Below, piece by piece: positions 20,701-30,277 of a stretch of DNA of 64,000 nt (the stretch's first letter is position 1; each line of letters begins with the position of its first letter). The notes beneath the pieces were generated by a model. The model saw only the letters and a list, made by a program, of their open reading frames with translations. It was not told the DNA's origin and searched no databases. A program made the position numbers and the translations under genes. The stretch lies in IMG/VR virus record IMGVR_UViG_3300025767_001103, positions 1 through 64,000 of that record; one strand, given 5' to 3'. Origin of the DNA: a virus.

Positions 20701-23700
20701 CAAATATTTGAACTTACAAATACTGTTCCAACAGATATTGACAAAATTTATAGAATATATCCTAGTGATGTATTTGATAAACCTGATACTTATATACATA
20801 CTTCTGCATTTCCTGAAACTGTTCCACAAGAATATCTTAAAACAGGCGGCTATGTAAATCCTGACGATGTTACGTTTACTGCATACGACAAGTATGAATT
20901 ACTTGATGCTGATGTAAATAAAATTGAATTAGGGTCATATATTTGGTTAATTGAAACAGGAAATGATGATTGGAATGTTTACCAATTAATTGATACCAAA
21001 GTAGTAGCAACAGCATTAGTAGTTGACACTGGTAGATTTAGTGATAAGGGCGAACCTATTAATGAATTAACTATAAACAAGTGGGCAAAAAATAACATCG
21101 AAGCGGGCGACTTGTTTGGAGTTATCGGAGCAGGCGCTGTTGGACTAGACGGAATTTATGAAGTTGAAAGCACGGATCTAAATAAAGTTTATTTTATAAA
21201 TGAACAAATAAGCACCACAGCGTTCTCAGACAAAGAGCTTGCTATAGTAAAACTAAGATCAGTAAGAATAAAATCACAAAGTGGTGCAGTTACACAAGAT
21301 ATAAACAATTTACTTACCGGCACACAGTATAAAGATCAACGTATATGGGTTGATGATTATGCACCGGGATGGTCGGTATTTGAAAACAATCCAGTTTATT
21401 CTCAGAGACAGGTAATAACTAATCCTAGCGATTGGGATAGTTCGGACCAAGAATTTGGCAATGTAATGGCTTCGAGTGCTGATAATAGAACACTAGTAGT
21501 TGCTGCACCAAACGATGAAAATGGCAAAATTAATATATATGTGAGAAGTAGAGAAAGTAACAACTTTGTTATTAATCAAGAAATTAGATTTACTAATGAT
21601 TCGTTATTTGATATTACAGGATCAAGATTTGGAGAAAGTGTTGACATATCTCCAGATGGAGAATATATTGTAGTTGGTGTACCAAATGCATCTAATGTAA
21701 AAACAAAACTTACTGGAGAATTTGATCCAACTGTAACATATACAAAGGGAGATATTGTTAAATTTAGAGAAAGTTTATGGCAGGCTTTGAGAACTATTAA
21801 TCCAGAAACTGGATCGAAAACATTTTCAACATTTGATAACTATCAAAATTTAATATCGACTGAAGACGTAGATTCAACAGATACTACATTGTTAGTATCA
21901 GGAGATCCAGGATTAGAAAACAATTTTGTTGATCACATATTAGTACGTGCTCCACAAGATATGTACCTAGGTACAAAGGGAAGAGACTTTACTCAAACTA
22001 GAGAAAGCGGCGAGTTTGCTGGAGATACAGTTAACTTATATTGGCAAGAACGTAGTTATGCTAACCCTACTCTAGACACATACCAACCCTTTGACAATGC
22101 CTACCCGCAAATTAATCAAGCATGGCTAAGTAGCTCACATGAAATTATATATAAAGTTGATTATATTCTACAAGTGCAAACATTTATTTCGCTTCCTGAA
22201 GTTGGAGATTTTGTAACTACTACAACAGGTAGAGCCGAAGTAGTTTATGCTGCAAGATCCGGCGATAGTGCAGTAATTTACGTTAAAGATACAAACGGTA
22301 CAATAGCAATTACTGGTGAATTGTTTATTGACGACAAAGATTTTGTTGGTTTATATACTTTAGAAAATACATATTCAACAAGTAACGCAGTAGGCGGATA
22401 TTGGTTAATTAAGACATACAATACTACACAGGCACCATTATCTACATGGACGGCAGAAGAATCTGATGCAAATGGATTTGTTTACGATAATAAGACTACA
22501 TGGTATGATGTTGGCCGCGGTCTTGTTTATGCAGATGTTAGATTAGCTGAAAGTTCACGTGATCTCAATGTGTATTATAATGTTCAAGATACTGTTGCTG
22601 ATATTGGTACATATGTATTAAACAAAAATAATACAAGTTTTATAACACAACTTTCGTATAGAGGTGATCCCGGAGATATCGAAGCATTCCAGCCATCTAA
22701 CAAATGGCTTGCACGAGTTGGTAAAGAATTTTCAGATACATTAATCGGAAATGAAACATTTAATTTCCGAGTATATGATACTACAAGATTTGTTGATTAT
22801 AGTAATGCTTTCCTTGCAAGTGAATTAATTAATAAGTCTCAAACTATTATTGATATGTGGGATGGTTATATTGATTTTAAATTTACTCGATTTGATGCAT
22901 CAGGAAATGTATTTGAACCTGCAATAGGAGATGTATTAGTAGATGTGCAAACACCTAGTGACGGCTCAGGCGGCCTTGCAGCCAGTAGTTTGGATGCTAC
23001 TAGTGCAGCAGAAGTTGTGTTTTATCAGCGTAATTTTAACAGTGTTAGAGTTTACGTAAAGTTATTAACTTCTTATAATGGTGTTACATATAGCGGAAAA
23101 TTTGAAGAAGCTAATAACATTGGTAGATATGAAATCAAACGTCTTGCTAACGAAAGCGAAAGAGGCACAGGTGATGTTGATAGAATTATTGGACAGGTTG
23201 ACGATTCTGATAATCAAATAGCAGTAGGTACTTCAAAAGTAGGAAAATTATTAGTATTTGAAAACTCAGTTGATTTTCAAAACACTAACTTAACTTGGGA
23301 CAACACTCCTGCGTTAATTGATGAAGAGTATTATTTCTTTAACGAAACTATCGAAAGTGGAATAAAAAAGGAATCAAATCCTCCATATAGTTTAAATAAA
23401 GATTATCGACAGTTATATAATCTTCCAACAGATCCAACTGGCACAGCTAGTGGTAATTTAGACGAAGGCGCTATAGTAATATATAGAAGACAGACCGACA
23501 ACACTTATGTATTACAAAAAACTCTTGCAAGTATTAATAGTACAGCTGATAGAAAGTTTGGATCTAAGATAAGAATAGTGCAATCTAACAAATACTTTAC
23601 TTTATTAGTTGGTACTAGAGGTGTTGATGCAGCAAGTGAAACAATTAATACAGGGCGCAGAGAACATCCAGGCGAAATTGAAATTTTCCGTAACGGAGTT

Positions 23701-26700
23701 ATTGATGCAGAAAATGTTAGTGGCTTCCAACTAAGGGCATATACTACTGACGAAGTTGTTATTTACAAAGACGAATACTACAAAGCTATACGACCAGTAG
23801 TGTCAGGAGTATTCCCAACTGATCCAGTTTACTGGAATAATATAAGTTGGAGATATGGTAAAGATATTAATTATCTCGGAACCTGGGACAATACATATAG
23901 TTACGCAGAAGATAACATTGTATTAAAAGATGGATTGTTGTATAAAGCAAAAACTAATATTGCTGAAGATGCAGAATTTACTGTTACTGATTGGACCTTA
24001 CTTGATTCTAAAGTAGATTATTTAGGTTATATTCCAAACCTTACAGTCCAAAAATTATATGATGAAGCAGTATTTGATCCTGGTAATATTGCAGACTTTA
24101 GTCAAACATTTGATATAAGTGCTGACGGACAAGTTATAATTGTAAAAGCAAATCTTATATCCACAGATAGTACTACACAAAAACGAATAGTAGTTTATAG
24201 AGAAGCAGATGACAAATATCAAGTATCGCAGATAATTGAATCGCCGAACGATACTACTTCGTGGGGAGAAAATATAAGCCTAACACCAAAAGGCGATAAA
24301 TTTGCTATCAGTGCATCACTTAATGACCAGAATGGTATTGATAGTGGCATAGTTTATGTTTATAAACAAGTAAACGGTATATTTGTATTAGATCAAACTA
24401 TAACTTCACCACAGAATGAAATTGCAGAACAATTTGGTTATGCATTAGACTTTGGCGACAATAATCTAGTAATTTCAAGTTTAAATGGCGATCAAAAAAT
24501 TCCAACAACTTTTGACAGCCAAGAAACAACGTTTGATAATAATTTTACTGAATTTAGAAATATCAAACTCGACAAAGGTGTTGTATATGTTTACGAAAAT
24601 AGAGAAGCTGGCGCACTTTATAGCGAGCAAATAATTTATCCTTCAGTTCAAGCAACATTTGGTGAAAATTTGTATACTTTTGGCAATCACATTTATGTTG
24701 GTATACCGCAACAATCATCCGGAGTATGGGATTCAGATGGCGGATCTAACAATGTTGGAGCATTAGACGGATACAGAGGTCAAGTAGTTGACTTTAGAAA
24801 AAATGTTGATACAGCTGGGTGGAAAGAAATTGATGCACAAGTATTGCCAGTTGATGTTGATAAGATTTCTGGAGTAACACTTTATAACAGTAGAACAAAT
24901 GAATTTATTACACGTTTAGACTATATTGATCCATTGCAAGGAAAAATTGCTGGTGCAGCAGAACAAGAAATTGACTATAAAGCAGGTTTTGATCCAGCAG
25001 TTTATAATACTGGATTAGTAAATGACTTCCTTGTAGATCCTGATAGATATTGGGGTAAAGAACATGTAGGCGAAATATGGTGGGCCACTGATTCTGCTAG
25101 ATTTACATATCCTTATAGAGGTTCAACTAATGATCAAAAACGTGATTGGAATAAACTAATCCGTGGATCGAGTATTGATATTTTTGAATGGGTAGAAAGT
25201 GATTACATTCCTCAAGTATGGGATGATCTTGCCGATACAGATAACGGGTTACGTCTAGGAATAAGCGGCCAAAGTGTTTATGGTAATACACGTTATTCAA
25301 CACAGTTAACATATGACAACATTGGACAAACGTTCCGTGCAAAATATTATTTCTGGGTTTTAGGCAAGCGCACCAAACCAACTGATTACAAACCTAAAAG
25401 AAAACTTAATACTATTGACATTGCTAATCTAATTGAAGATCCTAGATTACAAGGTTATAAATTTGTTAGTTTTATTAGTAAGAATAAATTTATTCTAAAT
25501 AATTGTAACGACTTAATCCAAGGCGATGATGTTGTAATACAAATTAGATATAAACAAGATCTTGAAAATAATATTAATAGACACAATGAATATCAAATAG
25601 TAAGCGAAGGTTTAGAAACTAGTACAATACACCCTGATATTGAACGCAAGTGGTATGATAGTTTAATTGGGTTTGATACTAATCTTAGACCTGTTCCTGA
25701 CACAGCTATTCCATCAAATAAAAGGTATGGAGTTCAAAACAGACCAAGACAGGGAATGTTTAAAAATCGCTTTGAAGCACTAAAACAGACTATTGAGCGT
25801 GTGAATATTAGATTAGCAAGTGAGTTGTTAATTGATAGCTACGATTTATCAGATTTGCTATCAAAAGAAGCTCCGCCTACAAGTGTATCTAGTCAGTACG
25901 ATGTTGCAATAGCATCGTACGACGAATTGCGTTTTGTAAGTACAAATAAAATAGTGCAAGCTGATATTGATTTAATTATTAGTAATGGTAGAATTATTAG
26001 TGCTAATATTATTAATCCGGGCAGGGGATATAAAGTTGCACCATCATATCAGCTTGAGGGAGAAGGAAGCGGCGCAATAATTAACTTTACTATTAATAAT
26101 TTAGGACAAATTACTAGTGTTAATATTGATAATGCCGGTTCAGGATATTTAGACTCAACAAGATTAATTATAAGACCGTTTAGTGTTTTAGTTAATGCAG
26201 ACTCTAATGTTTTTGGCAAATGGGCAGTATATAGCTGGAACGGAACTAAATGGTTTATTAGTAGCATTCAAGATTATGATGTAACAAATTATTGGGAATA
26301 CCAAGACTGGTATGCAGATGAATTTAACCAATTTACTACTATCAATTACACAATAAAGGGAACATATTTACTTCCTTCACTTGATGCAAATGTAGGTGAT
26401 ATTATTAAGGTCGATTCTACTGGTTCCGGAGGCTGGATATTACTTCAACGTACATCTACAATTGTAGGCGATGATTACACTCAAAGTCATAAAGTAGTTG
26501 GCAGACAAAACGGTACAATACAGTTTAAAGAAAGTTTATATAACTACAGCACAAATGCAGTAGGGTTTGATAATAGATCTTTTGATAGTTATTTTTATGA
26601 TAATAATCCAGTTAGAGAACTAAGAATCATATTACAAACTCTTAGAGATAAGCTACTGATAGGTACGCTAAAATCAGAATATAATAATTTATTCTTTGTT

Positions 26701-29700
26701 GGCGTAAGATATGCAATGGCCGAACAGCCTGGCATTGACTGGATCTTTAAAACTAGTTTTGTTAAGGCAAAATATAATGTAAGCGAATTAAGAAATGACG
26801 TAACATTTAACAGTGATAATTTACAAAGTTTTGAAGATTACTTAAAAGAAGTAAAACCGTATAAAACTAAGATCAGAGAATATATTAATGTTTATAATAA
26901 AGTTGAACCTACAAATACAAGTGTAACTGATTTCGATTTACCGCCGTATTACAGCATAAGTGATGGTGGTATTATTCCTAATCAGGCAGTGTTTAGTTCA
27001 GGCACTATTATTAATAGTACTAACGAATTTGAAACATATCCTAAAAAACATTATATTGACAATGTTGGATACGAATTAACTGAAATTAAAATTAAAGACG
27101 GCGGCAGCGGCTATACGTTTGAACCTAAGATTACTATTGTAGGAAATGCAACTAGACCTGCAACAGCTAAAGCCTACCTTGGTTATGGTAAAATTACTTC
27201 AATAAAAATTACCGATCCTGGAAAAGGTTATCTTACAACGCCTGCGGTTGTTATTGAAGGGTCTCAAAATGAAAATGCTACTCCTGCAAAGCTAAGTGCT
27301 ATATTAGGAAATAGTCCAATTCGAACTGCACACATGCGTGTTAAGTTTGATAGAATAAACAAGTCAGTGTTTATTGAAGAACTACTAGAAACGCAGACAT
27401 TTAGTGGCACCGGTGCAAAATCAGTATTTAATTTAGAATGGCCAATGGATTTAGACCGTAAAAAAGTTAAAATTACGATAGACGGTGTTGAAATGCTCCG
27501 TAGTACATATACCTATAAGAATATTGAAAATAATGATAAAACTTACTCGCGCCAGCAAGGACAAATTACATTTGTAGAATCTCCTAAACTAAATGCAGTA
27601 ATTTCTGTGGAGTATTATAAGCCAATAGATATGTTAATGGCAACTGACAGAATTCATCATTTTTATGAACCAGTAACTGGAATGTTAGGTAAAGATTTTG
27701 CACAGCTAATGAAAGGCATTGACTATGGCGGAGTTGAAGTTAAATCAATTGATTTCTCAGGTCCATCAGGATGGGATACTGTTGGCTGGTACACCGATAC
27801 ATGGGATACATTTGATACTACATATGAAGACGAAGTATTCACAGCAGATGGAAGTACAATCTTTGTTGAGCTAAGTAAGCCTTTAGAAAATAACGTTACA
27901 TATAATGTTTATTTAGGAACATCAGGTAGTGTTAATTTAACAAGAATTGATGATGTTAATTATGGTACAGATCAACAAGTTAATCAAGATGCTATTATAA
28001 GCAGTATTATTGGCGATGGTGTAACTACTGTTATTGATTTAGATGATTTGGGCATTGCATTTGGAGACGGTGATACACTAATTATAAGAAAAACTACTAG
28101 TGATGGTAGTATTGTTCCAGATCCTACTAGTTATGATACACAATTAAGTGGCGGCGATTTACCATATACAACTGCTAAAGGGGTAAATGCCGAAGATATT
28201 ATAGTTGACGGCGACGGATTTGTAAATCCAATTACACATGCAGGTCCAGAAGAACTAATTCCTGGATTAGTTACTGATGCACTTGACATTAAAGTCTATA
28301 CAAGAGACTCGTCAGGCAATGGAGTAATATACAGCCAAAGTTATACAACAGATGGGATAGCCACTAAGTTCTCATTAGGTACAACACCTTCGACTAAAGA
28401 TGCAGTTTTAGTTAAAGTAGATGACATATTAGTCGAAGATACTACATACAATATTAATTGGAACACAAACGAATTAACATTCAATGTAGCACCTGCAGCC
28501 AATCAAGAACTAAACATTATTAGTCAATCTATTGGCACACAAAGTTTATTAGATTACGGAAAATATACTACAGACGGATCTACAACTGAAGTTATAACAA
28601 CTGTTGATTGGATTAATGGTGCTAGTGTAAGTGCTAGTGTTGACGGCGAAGTATTAGATACGGTAGTATTTAATAGTAACGAAGAAGGATACGACTTACC
28701 AAATGCAAAAGTTGGTATTAGATTCCCTGAAACATTGTTAGAAGGCAGAGTAGTACATTATGCAGTATTCAGTGATGATACAGTTGTAAATTATAGTAGA
28801 ATTATTACTAATAATTTTACTGGCAACGGCATCCAAACAGCATTTGTATTAGAGGATGTACCATTTACAGCAATTCCGTTAGAACATAAAATTATGGTAA
28901 AGGTTGGAAATAAGATTCTTAACCCTGGATATAATATTAAATTTACTATTCCAGAAAATAATCAAAGAACGTATAAGTTCGAAACGTTCCAGCAGTCAAT
29001 TGGTAGCTTAGATGTTGAAGAATTAAAAGTATACTTAAACGGTGTTGAAATCCAATCACCTGTTGAATGGCGTTATGATGTTGCTAATGCAACAATCTTA
29101 TTAACTGATGATACTGGTGCTCCGGGAGACACTGTTGAAATATTTGCTATTGCAGATGGTGAATATGCGTTTGGATATTTAAACAGCGAAGGTGTATGGA
29201 TAGATACTCCGGGAACATTGTATTTTGATACTGCACCTGCACTAAATGAAAAAATAGAAATATTACAATTTAGTAATCATGACATTCTTGGTATTGAACG
29301 AATTAATTATGATGTAGTTAATAGAAGTTCAACAGATGTACCAAGTGAACTTAAAACATATAGATTGTTAAAATCTGGAACTATTACATTACGTAATCCA
29401 GCAGTTGATGCGCAGTATGTTTGGGTAAGTAAGAATGGAGAATTGTTAACACCGAGTGTAGATTATTATGTAACAGATGATAGACAGCAAATTAAACTAA
29501 CTGTTCGTCCTAGTGATAATGATGTAATAGATGTGTTACATTTTACAGCGCCAGTTGGTATTCCTAAATTTGCATACAGACAATTTAAAGATATGCTTAA
29601 TAGAACACACTTCAAGCGTCTTGATAAAGCAGAAGTTAGATTACGCCAAGCACTTAACTATTATGATTTGCGTATTGAAGTTGATAATGGAGCACTTCTT

Positions 29701-30258
29701 GCAGAACCTAACAAAGGCCAAAATATGCCTGGTATAGTATTCATCAACGGTGAACGTATAGAGTATTTTGTTAAAGAAGAAAATACACTGCGTCAGTTAC
29801 GTCGAGGAACACTTGGAACCGGAGTTAAAGATATACATGAAATAGGGTCAAAAGTTTATGATCAAAATATAAGCAAAACTGTTCCGTATCAAGATATTAC
29901 AGTAAGTAAGTCGTTTGTTGCAGACGGCGTTGCTGTTGACTTCGAACCCGGCTTTACAATAGACAATATTAATGAAGTTGAAGTGTTCGTTGCTGGTACA
30001 AGAATGCGCAAAGCAGCAATTCAAGTATTTGATCCTACTCTAGCACTTGACAGTACCGACGGAGATGTAACTTCTGATGCAGAATTTACAGTTGATAATA
30101 ATATAGTAACATTAGCAACTGCACCTGCTGATAATGTACAAGTAATGATAGTAAAGAAAACAGGAGCACTTTGGAGCAACCTTGGAACCCAGTTAGCACA
30201 GACAGAAAATTCAATTGCAAGATTCTTACGTGCAGGCACAAGTGAGTTACCAGAATAA
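14701..30258 (+). CDS. Giant (5185-residue) baseplate/tail structural protein in the gp7 position
   Basis: This gene fills about a quarter of the window. Residues 1-160 (SSDFLPKFFRTTANQKFL, then FYSWNPNIDWDKFVNFREYYW) look like a wedge-anchoring head. A cupredoxin-like domain lies at about 165-330 (LKLYRGQTYRFEVDVPGHPV, ending NAPDRLYYISKNN). Short W/Y modules resembling CBM5/12 (YxxGDxVxxxxxYYxAxxxxxxxxxxW) recur near 1582, 1837, 2340, 3013 and 3060. FG-GAP/propeller-like blocks (FGESVDISPDGEYIVVGVPN) lie near 2250-2335 and 3130-3345. Paired GxGY motifs occur near 3760-3825 and 4120-4190. Repeated TDG...F.L beta modules fill 4380-5185. T4 gp7 has 1032 residues. The gene order fits gp7; homology beyond the N-terminus is uncertain. 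It may combine wedge and host-binding roles. Confidence 0.7.
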   Translation: MANNDQNETNQGNSKVTSSDFLPKFFRTTANQKFLQATLDQLIQPGEAEKIEGYFGRKTAKAYTTNDNYISDVSDDRENYQLEPALISKDEFNNVTFYKDYNDYINQLKVFGADTRDHSILNSQEFYSWNPNIDWDKFVNFREYYWLPNGPQTVNVRGQARSVTSTYTVTLEDQGDNKAYVFNDGLTRNPTLKLYRGQTYRFEVDVPGHPVAFAISRTFTPGTAILVAGSEGIRSNGIYDGTLYDEVDANYDLGDFVVLPSGGSVSFDEDENVSTIYSDGIRKLGEEGEEVATVYLEKGVIEFTIPDNAPDRLYYISKNNIDTSGYVRIADIEENTFLDIAAEIIGKKNYTSANGVELSNGMKIRFQGDVTPAIYNTNDWYVEGVGDKIKLIKDVDLIIPAVYSDKVLVPFGTDAFDTLPFSDATSYAANKDYLVINRSSPDKNAWSRYNKWFHRTVIRASATYNNTELSLDEASRAKRPIIEFEAGLKLNKYGSFAKQDVDLIDTVTVDAFSNIQGQIGYRVDGTNLAENMRVLFTADTDILVNGKIYLVKFITIGNKRQINLVEAEDTNPNVLETVLVTQGVKNAGKSYYYDGTSWKLGQEKTKLNQPPLFEVFDIDKNSFSDSTAYSATTFAGTKLFSYREGAGTIDAELGFPLSYRNINNSGDIVFDFNLLTDKFSYELGTDYYNKSINPGFIKKYKNLTEFEWTNGLTNKPKKSIQKVLRQYDVTEDELQTFEIDVYSEAGTLTDIVVNVFVNNKLTKDYVLDRTNKKLLVVFNNELKENDIVLIKTKTSQAKKNVNGYYEFPINFERNPKNEDFSEFTLGEVIDHVDTMIEDLQDFSGEYPGKSNLRDLGDVDNYGKRFVKHSGSINLSAYHITNKKYNLVKSLDYSRREYARFKRNFLDAAVNLGVETETKQHVDLILQDLNKDKLKTEPFYFSDALGYQSANIIEYEILDVRTKSYALSQEFNLSELSTRSVNVYINGTQLIHGVDYNFNNVGFVDIFADFIKEGDNLTVYEYSTTDGTFIPPTPSKLGLYPAYAPEITYDDTFRPAPENVPVDGTAYKIYAQSEEGFNAEGKIGWFYPLYTTIAAAKAADIDAGGTGAAHQHMFKGSNIILYMPTVGANHATIDTTIYDEYPIGQAMVRGHDGSYVRCYQDFRDNLLVELEKRLFNNIKVTYNSDIFNVHKFIGGEYRNSDYTREEVNSSLLRTFADWLSIIDNDYTDNYFYLRQDEFTFNYNSMKSTNGNTLPGFWRGIYQNAFDTDRPHTHPWEMLGFTVKPSWWNEVYGPAPYTGDNLLLWEDLEQGKIAEPGNIRYNNNYVRPGLTNHIPVDSLGFLKSPLRSNFLDNFELRSTSNNFSFGDWAPVENAWRRSAEYPFAVLTSMVLNKPAETIGIGFDISRIQKNFANQYIYNPTSKVLQIEELLLPNTVQSSQRVMTAGLVNYVSNLISSNVLKVYEDYKTELKSLSNQLGLKIAGFTDKDKVNVILDSRSIVEDQSQDGVFVPAENYDVFLNTSSPTDLITYSGIVVEKLANGFVVRGYSKNNPYFDYYEPSASAKSPVITVGGVSEVTTEWQSNTPYLKGQVIDNAGKYFRVNTSFTTGTTFTRENLSQLSSLPVVGGKSAEFKKNFNKQQILRVPYGHRFSTSQEVVSFMLGYNERLKDLGFNFNNTQDGSQIDDWNDAAKEFLFWTTQGWASGTVLSLSPSANRLQFDKPYHVVDDLSDPFYGYSILDENANPLDLKFNSMLRDQNSFGIEVVNTDHGLYHVALPVVQKEHVLLFDNKTVFNDIIYQPSTGYRQERLKINAYRTDNWQGGFNVPGFIFDDAKYTAWKEYQDYQIGDMVKHRQYYYVATQNIVGSSNFNSNVWFRLSEEPEKKLLTNFDYRINQFMDFYDLDSAGFDKSQQELAQHLIGYQKRQYLANIINDDVSQFKFYNGFIQDKGTMNAVTKLFDSLSDNEEDKIQLYEEWAVQLGRYGSTENEKQLEYKLTDKKLEEAPQIFELTNTVPTDIDKIYRIYPSDVFDKPDTYIHTSAFPETVPQEYLKTGGYVNPDDVTFTAYDKYELLDADVNKIELGSYIWLIETGNDDWNVYQLIDTKVVATALVVDTGRFSDKGEPINELTINKWAKNNIEAGDLFGVIGAGAVGLDGIYEVESTDLNKVYFINEQISTTAFSDKELAIVKLRSVRIKSQSGAVTQDINNLLTGTQYKDQRIWVDDYAPGWSVFENNPVYSQRQVITNPSDWDSSDQEFGNVMASSADNRTLVVAAPNDENGKINIYVRSRESNNFVINQEIRFTNDSLFDITGSRFGESVDISPDGEYIVVGVPNASNVKTKLTGEFDPTVTYTKGDIVKFRESLWQALRTINPETGSKTFSTFDNYQNLISTEDVDSTDTTLLVSGDPGLENNFVDHILVRAPQDMYLGTKGRDFTQTRESGEFAGDTVNLYWQERSYANPTLDTYQPFDNAYPQINQAWLSSSHEIIYKVDYILQVQTFISLPEVGDFVTTTTGRAEVVYAARSGDSAVIYVKDTNGTIAITGELFIDDKDFVGLYTLENTYSTSNAVGGYWLIKTYNTTQAPLSTWTAEESDANGFVYDNKTTWYDVGRGLVYADVRLAESSRDLNVYYNVQDTVADIGTYVLNKNNTSFITQLSYRGDPGDIEAFQPSNKWLARVGKEFSDTLIGNETFNFRVYDTTRFVDYSNAFLASELINKSQTIIDMWDGYIDFKFTRFDASGNVFEPAIGDVLVDVQTPSDGSGGLAASSLDATSAAEVVFYQRNFNSVRVYVKLLTSYNGVTYSGKFEEANNIGRYEIKRLANESERGTGDVDRIIGQVDDSDNQIAVGTSKVGKLLVFENSVDFQNTNLTWDNTPALIDEEYYFFNETIESGIKKESNPPYSLNKDYRQLYNLPTDPTGTASGNLDEGAIVIYRRQTDNTYVLQKTLASINSTADRKFGSKIRIVQSNKYFTLLVGTRGVDAASETINTGRREHPGEIEIFRNGVIDAENVSGFQLRAYTTDEVVIYKDEYYKAIRPVVSGVFPTDPVYWNNISWRYGKDINYLGTWDNTYSYAEDNIVLKDGLLYKAKTNIAEDAEFTVTDWTLLDSKVDYLGYIPNLTVQKLYDEAVFDPGNIADFSQTFDISADGQVIIVKANLISTDSTTQKRIVVYREADDKYQVSQIIESPNDTTSWGENISLTPKGDKFAISASLNDQNGIDSGIVYVYKQVNGIFVLDQTITSPQNEIAEQFGYALDFGDNNLVISSLNGDQKIPTTFDSQETTFDNNFTEFRNIKLDKGVVYVYENREAGALYSEQIIYPSVQATFGENLYTFGNHIYVGIPQQSSGVWDSDGGSNNVGALDGYRGQVVDFRKNVDTAGWKEIDAQVLPVDVDKISGVTLYNSRTNEFITRLDYIDPLQGKIAGAAEQEIDYKAGFDPAVYNTGLVNDFLVDPDRYWGKEHVGEIWWATDSARFTYPYRGSTNDQKRDWNKLIRGSSIDIFEWVESDYIPQVWDDLADTDNGLRLGISGQSVYGNTRYSTQLTYDNIGQTFRAKYYFWVLGKRTKPTDYKPKRKLNTIDIANLIEDPRLQGYKFVSFISKNKFILNNCNDLIQGDDVVIQIRYKQDLENNINRHNEYQIVSEGLETSTIHPDIERKWYDSLIGFDTNLRPVPDTAIPSNKRYGVQNRPRQGMFKNRFEALKQTIERVNIRLASELLIDSYDLSDLLSKEAPPTSVSSQYDVAIASYDELRFVSTNKIVQADIDLIISNGRIISANIINPGRGYKVAPSYQLEGEGSGAIINFTINNLGQITSVNIDNAGSGYLDSTRLIIRPFSVLVNADSNVFGKWAVYSWNGTKWFISSIQDYDVTNYWEYQDWYADEFNQFTTINYTIKGTYLLPSLDANVGDIIKVDSTGSGGWILLQRTSTIVGDDYTQSHKVVGRQNGTIQFKESLYNYSTNAVGFDNRSFDSYFYDNNPVRELRIILQTLRDKLLIGTLKSEYNNLFFVGVRYAMAEQPGIDWIFKTSFVKAKYNVSELRNDVTFNSDNLQSFEDYLKEVKPYKTKIREYINVYNKVEPTNTSVTDFDLPPYYSISDGGIIPNQAVFSSGTIINSTNEFETYPKKHYIDNVGYELTEIKIKDGGSGYTFEPKITIVGNATRPATAKAYLGYGKITSIKITDPGKGYLTTPAVVIEGSQNENATPAKLSAILGNSPIRTAHMRVKFDRINKSVFIEELLETQTFSGTGAKSVFNLEWPMDLDRKKVKITIDGVEMLRSTYTYKNIENNDKTYSRQQGQITFVESPKLNAVISVEYYKPIDMLMATDRIHHFYEPVTGMLGKDFAQLMKGIDYGGVEVKSIDFSGPSGWDTVGWYTDTWDTFDTTYEDEVFTADGSTIFVELSKPLENNVTYNVYLGTSGSVNLTRIDDVNYGTDQQVNQDAIISSIIGDGVTTVIDLDDLGIAFGDGDTLIIRKTTSDGSIVPDPTSYDTQLSGGDLPYTTAKGVNAEDIIVDGDGFVNPITHAGPEELIPGLVTDALDIKVYTRDSSGNGVIYSQSYTTDGIATKFSLGTTPSTKDAVLVKVDDILVEDTTYNINWNTNELTFNVAPAANQELNIISQSIGTQSLLDYGKYTTDGSTTEVITTVDWINGASVSASVDGEVLDTVVFNSNEEGYDLPNAKVGIRFPETLLEGRVVHYAVFSDDTVVNYSRIITNNFTGNGIQTAFVLEDVPFTAIPLEHKIMVKVGNKILNPGYNIKFTIPENNQRTYKFETFQQSIGSLDVEELKVYLNGVEIQSPVEWRYDVANATILLTDDTGAPGDTVEIFAIADGEYAFGYLNSEGVWIDTPGTLYFDTAPALNEKIEILQFSNHDILGIERINYDVVNRSSTDVPSELKTYRLLKSGTITLRNPAVDAQYVWVSKNGELLTPSVDYYVTDDRQQIKLTVRPSDNDVIDVLHFTAPVGIPKFAYRQFKDMLNRTHFKRLDKAEVRLRQALNYYDLRIEVDNGALLAEPNKGQNMPGIVFINGERIEYFVKEENTLRQLRRGTLGTGVKDIHEIGSKVYDQNISKTVPYQDITVSKSFVADGVAVDFEPGFTIDNINEVEVFVAGTRMRKAAIQVFDPTLALDSTDGDVTSDAEFTVDNNIVTLATAPADNVQVMIVKKTGALWSNLGTQLAQTENSIARFLRAGTSELPE

Positions 30259-30264
30259 ATACAG
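30254..30264 (+). promoter_or_regulatory. Putative late promoter at the end of the giant gene
   Basis: AATAAATACAG, with its TAAATA core at 30256-30261, contains the TAA stop of the giant gene. The AGGAAAA ribosome site (30268-30274) and the ATG at 30278 follow at a distance that suits a late transcript. The stretch TAAATACAGTAT is identical to that at the spike/gp25 junction. Confidence 0.55.
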
Positions 30265-30277
30265 TATAGGAAAAGTG

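Noticed and set aside
25127-25381. Minus-strand 84-codon frame inside the giant gene
   Set aside because: The giant gene is continuous here with coherent protein sequence; the reverse frame has no promoter or family signal.
30215-30277. Extended start for the gp8-like protein
   Set aside because: It would begin inside the giant gene; the ATG at 30278 has AGGA at the right distance and a late motif upstream.
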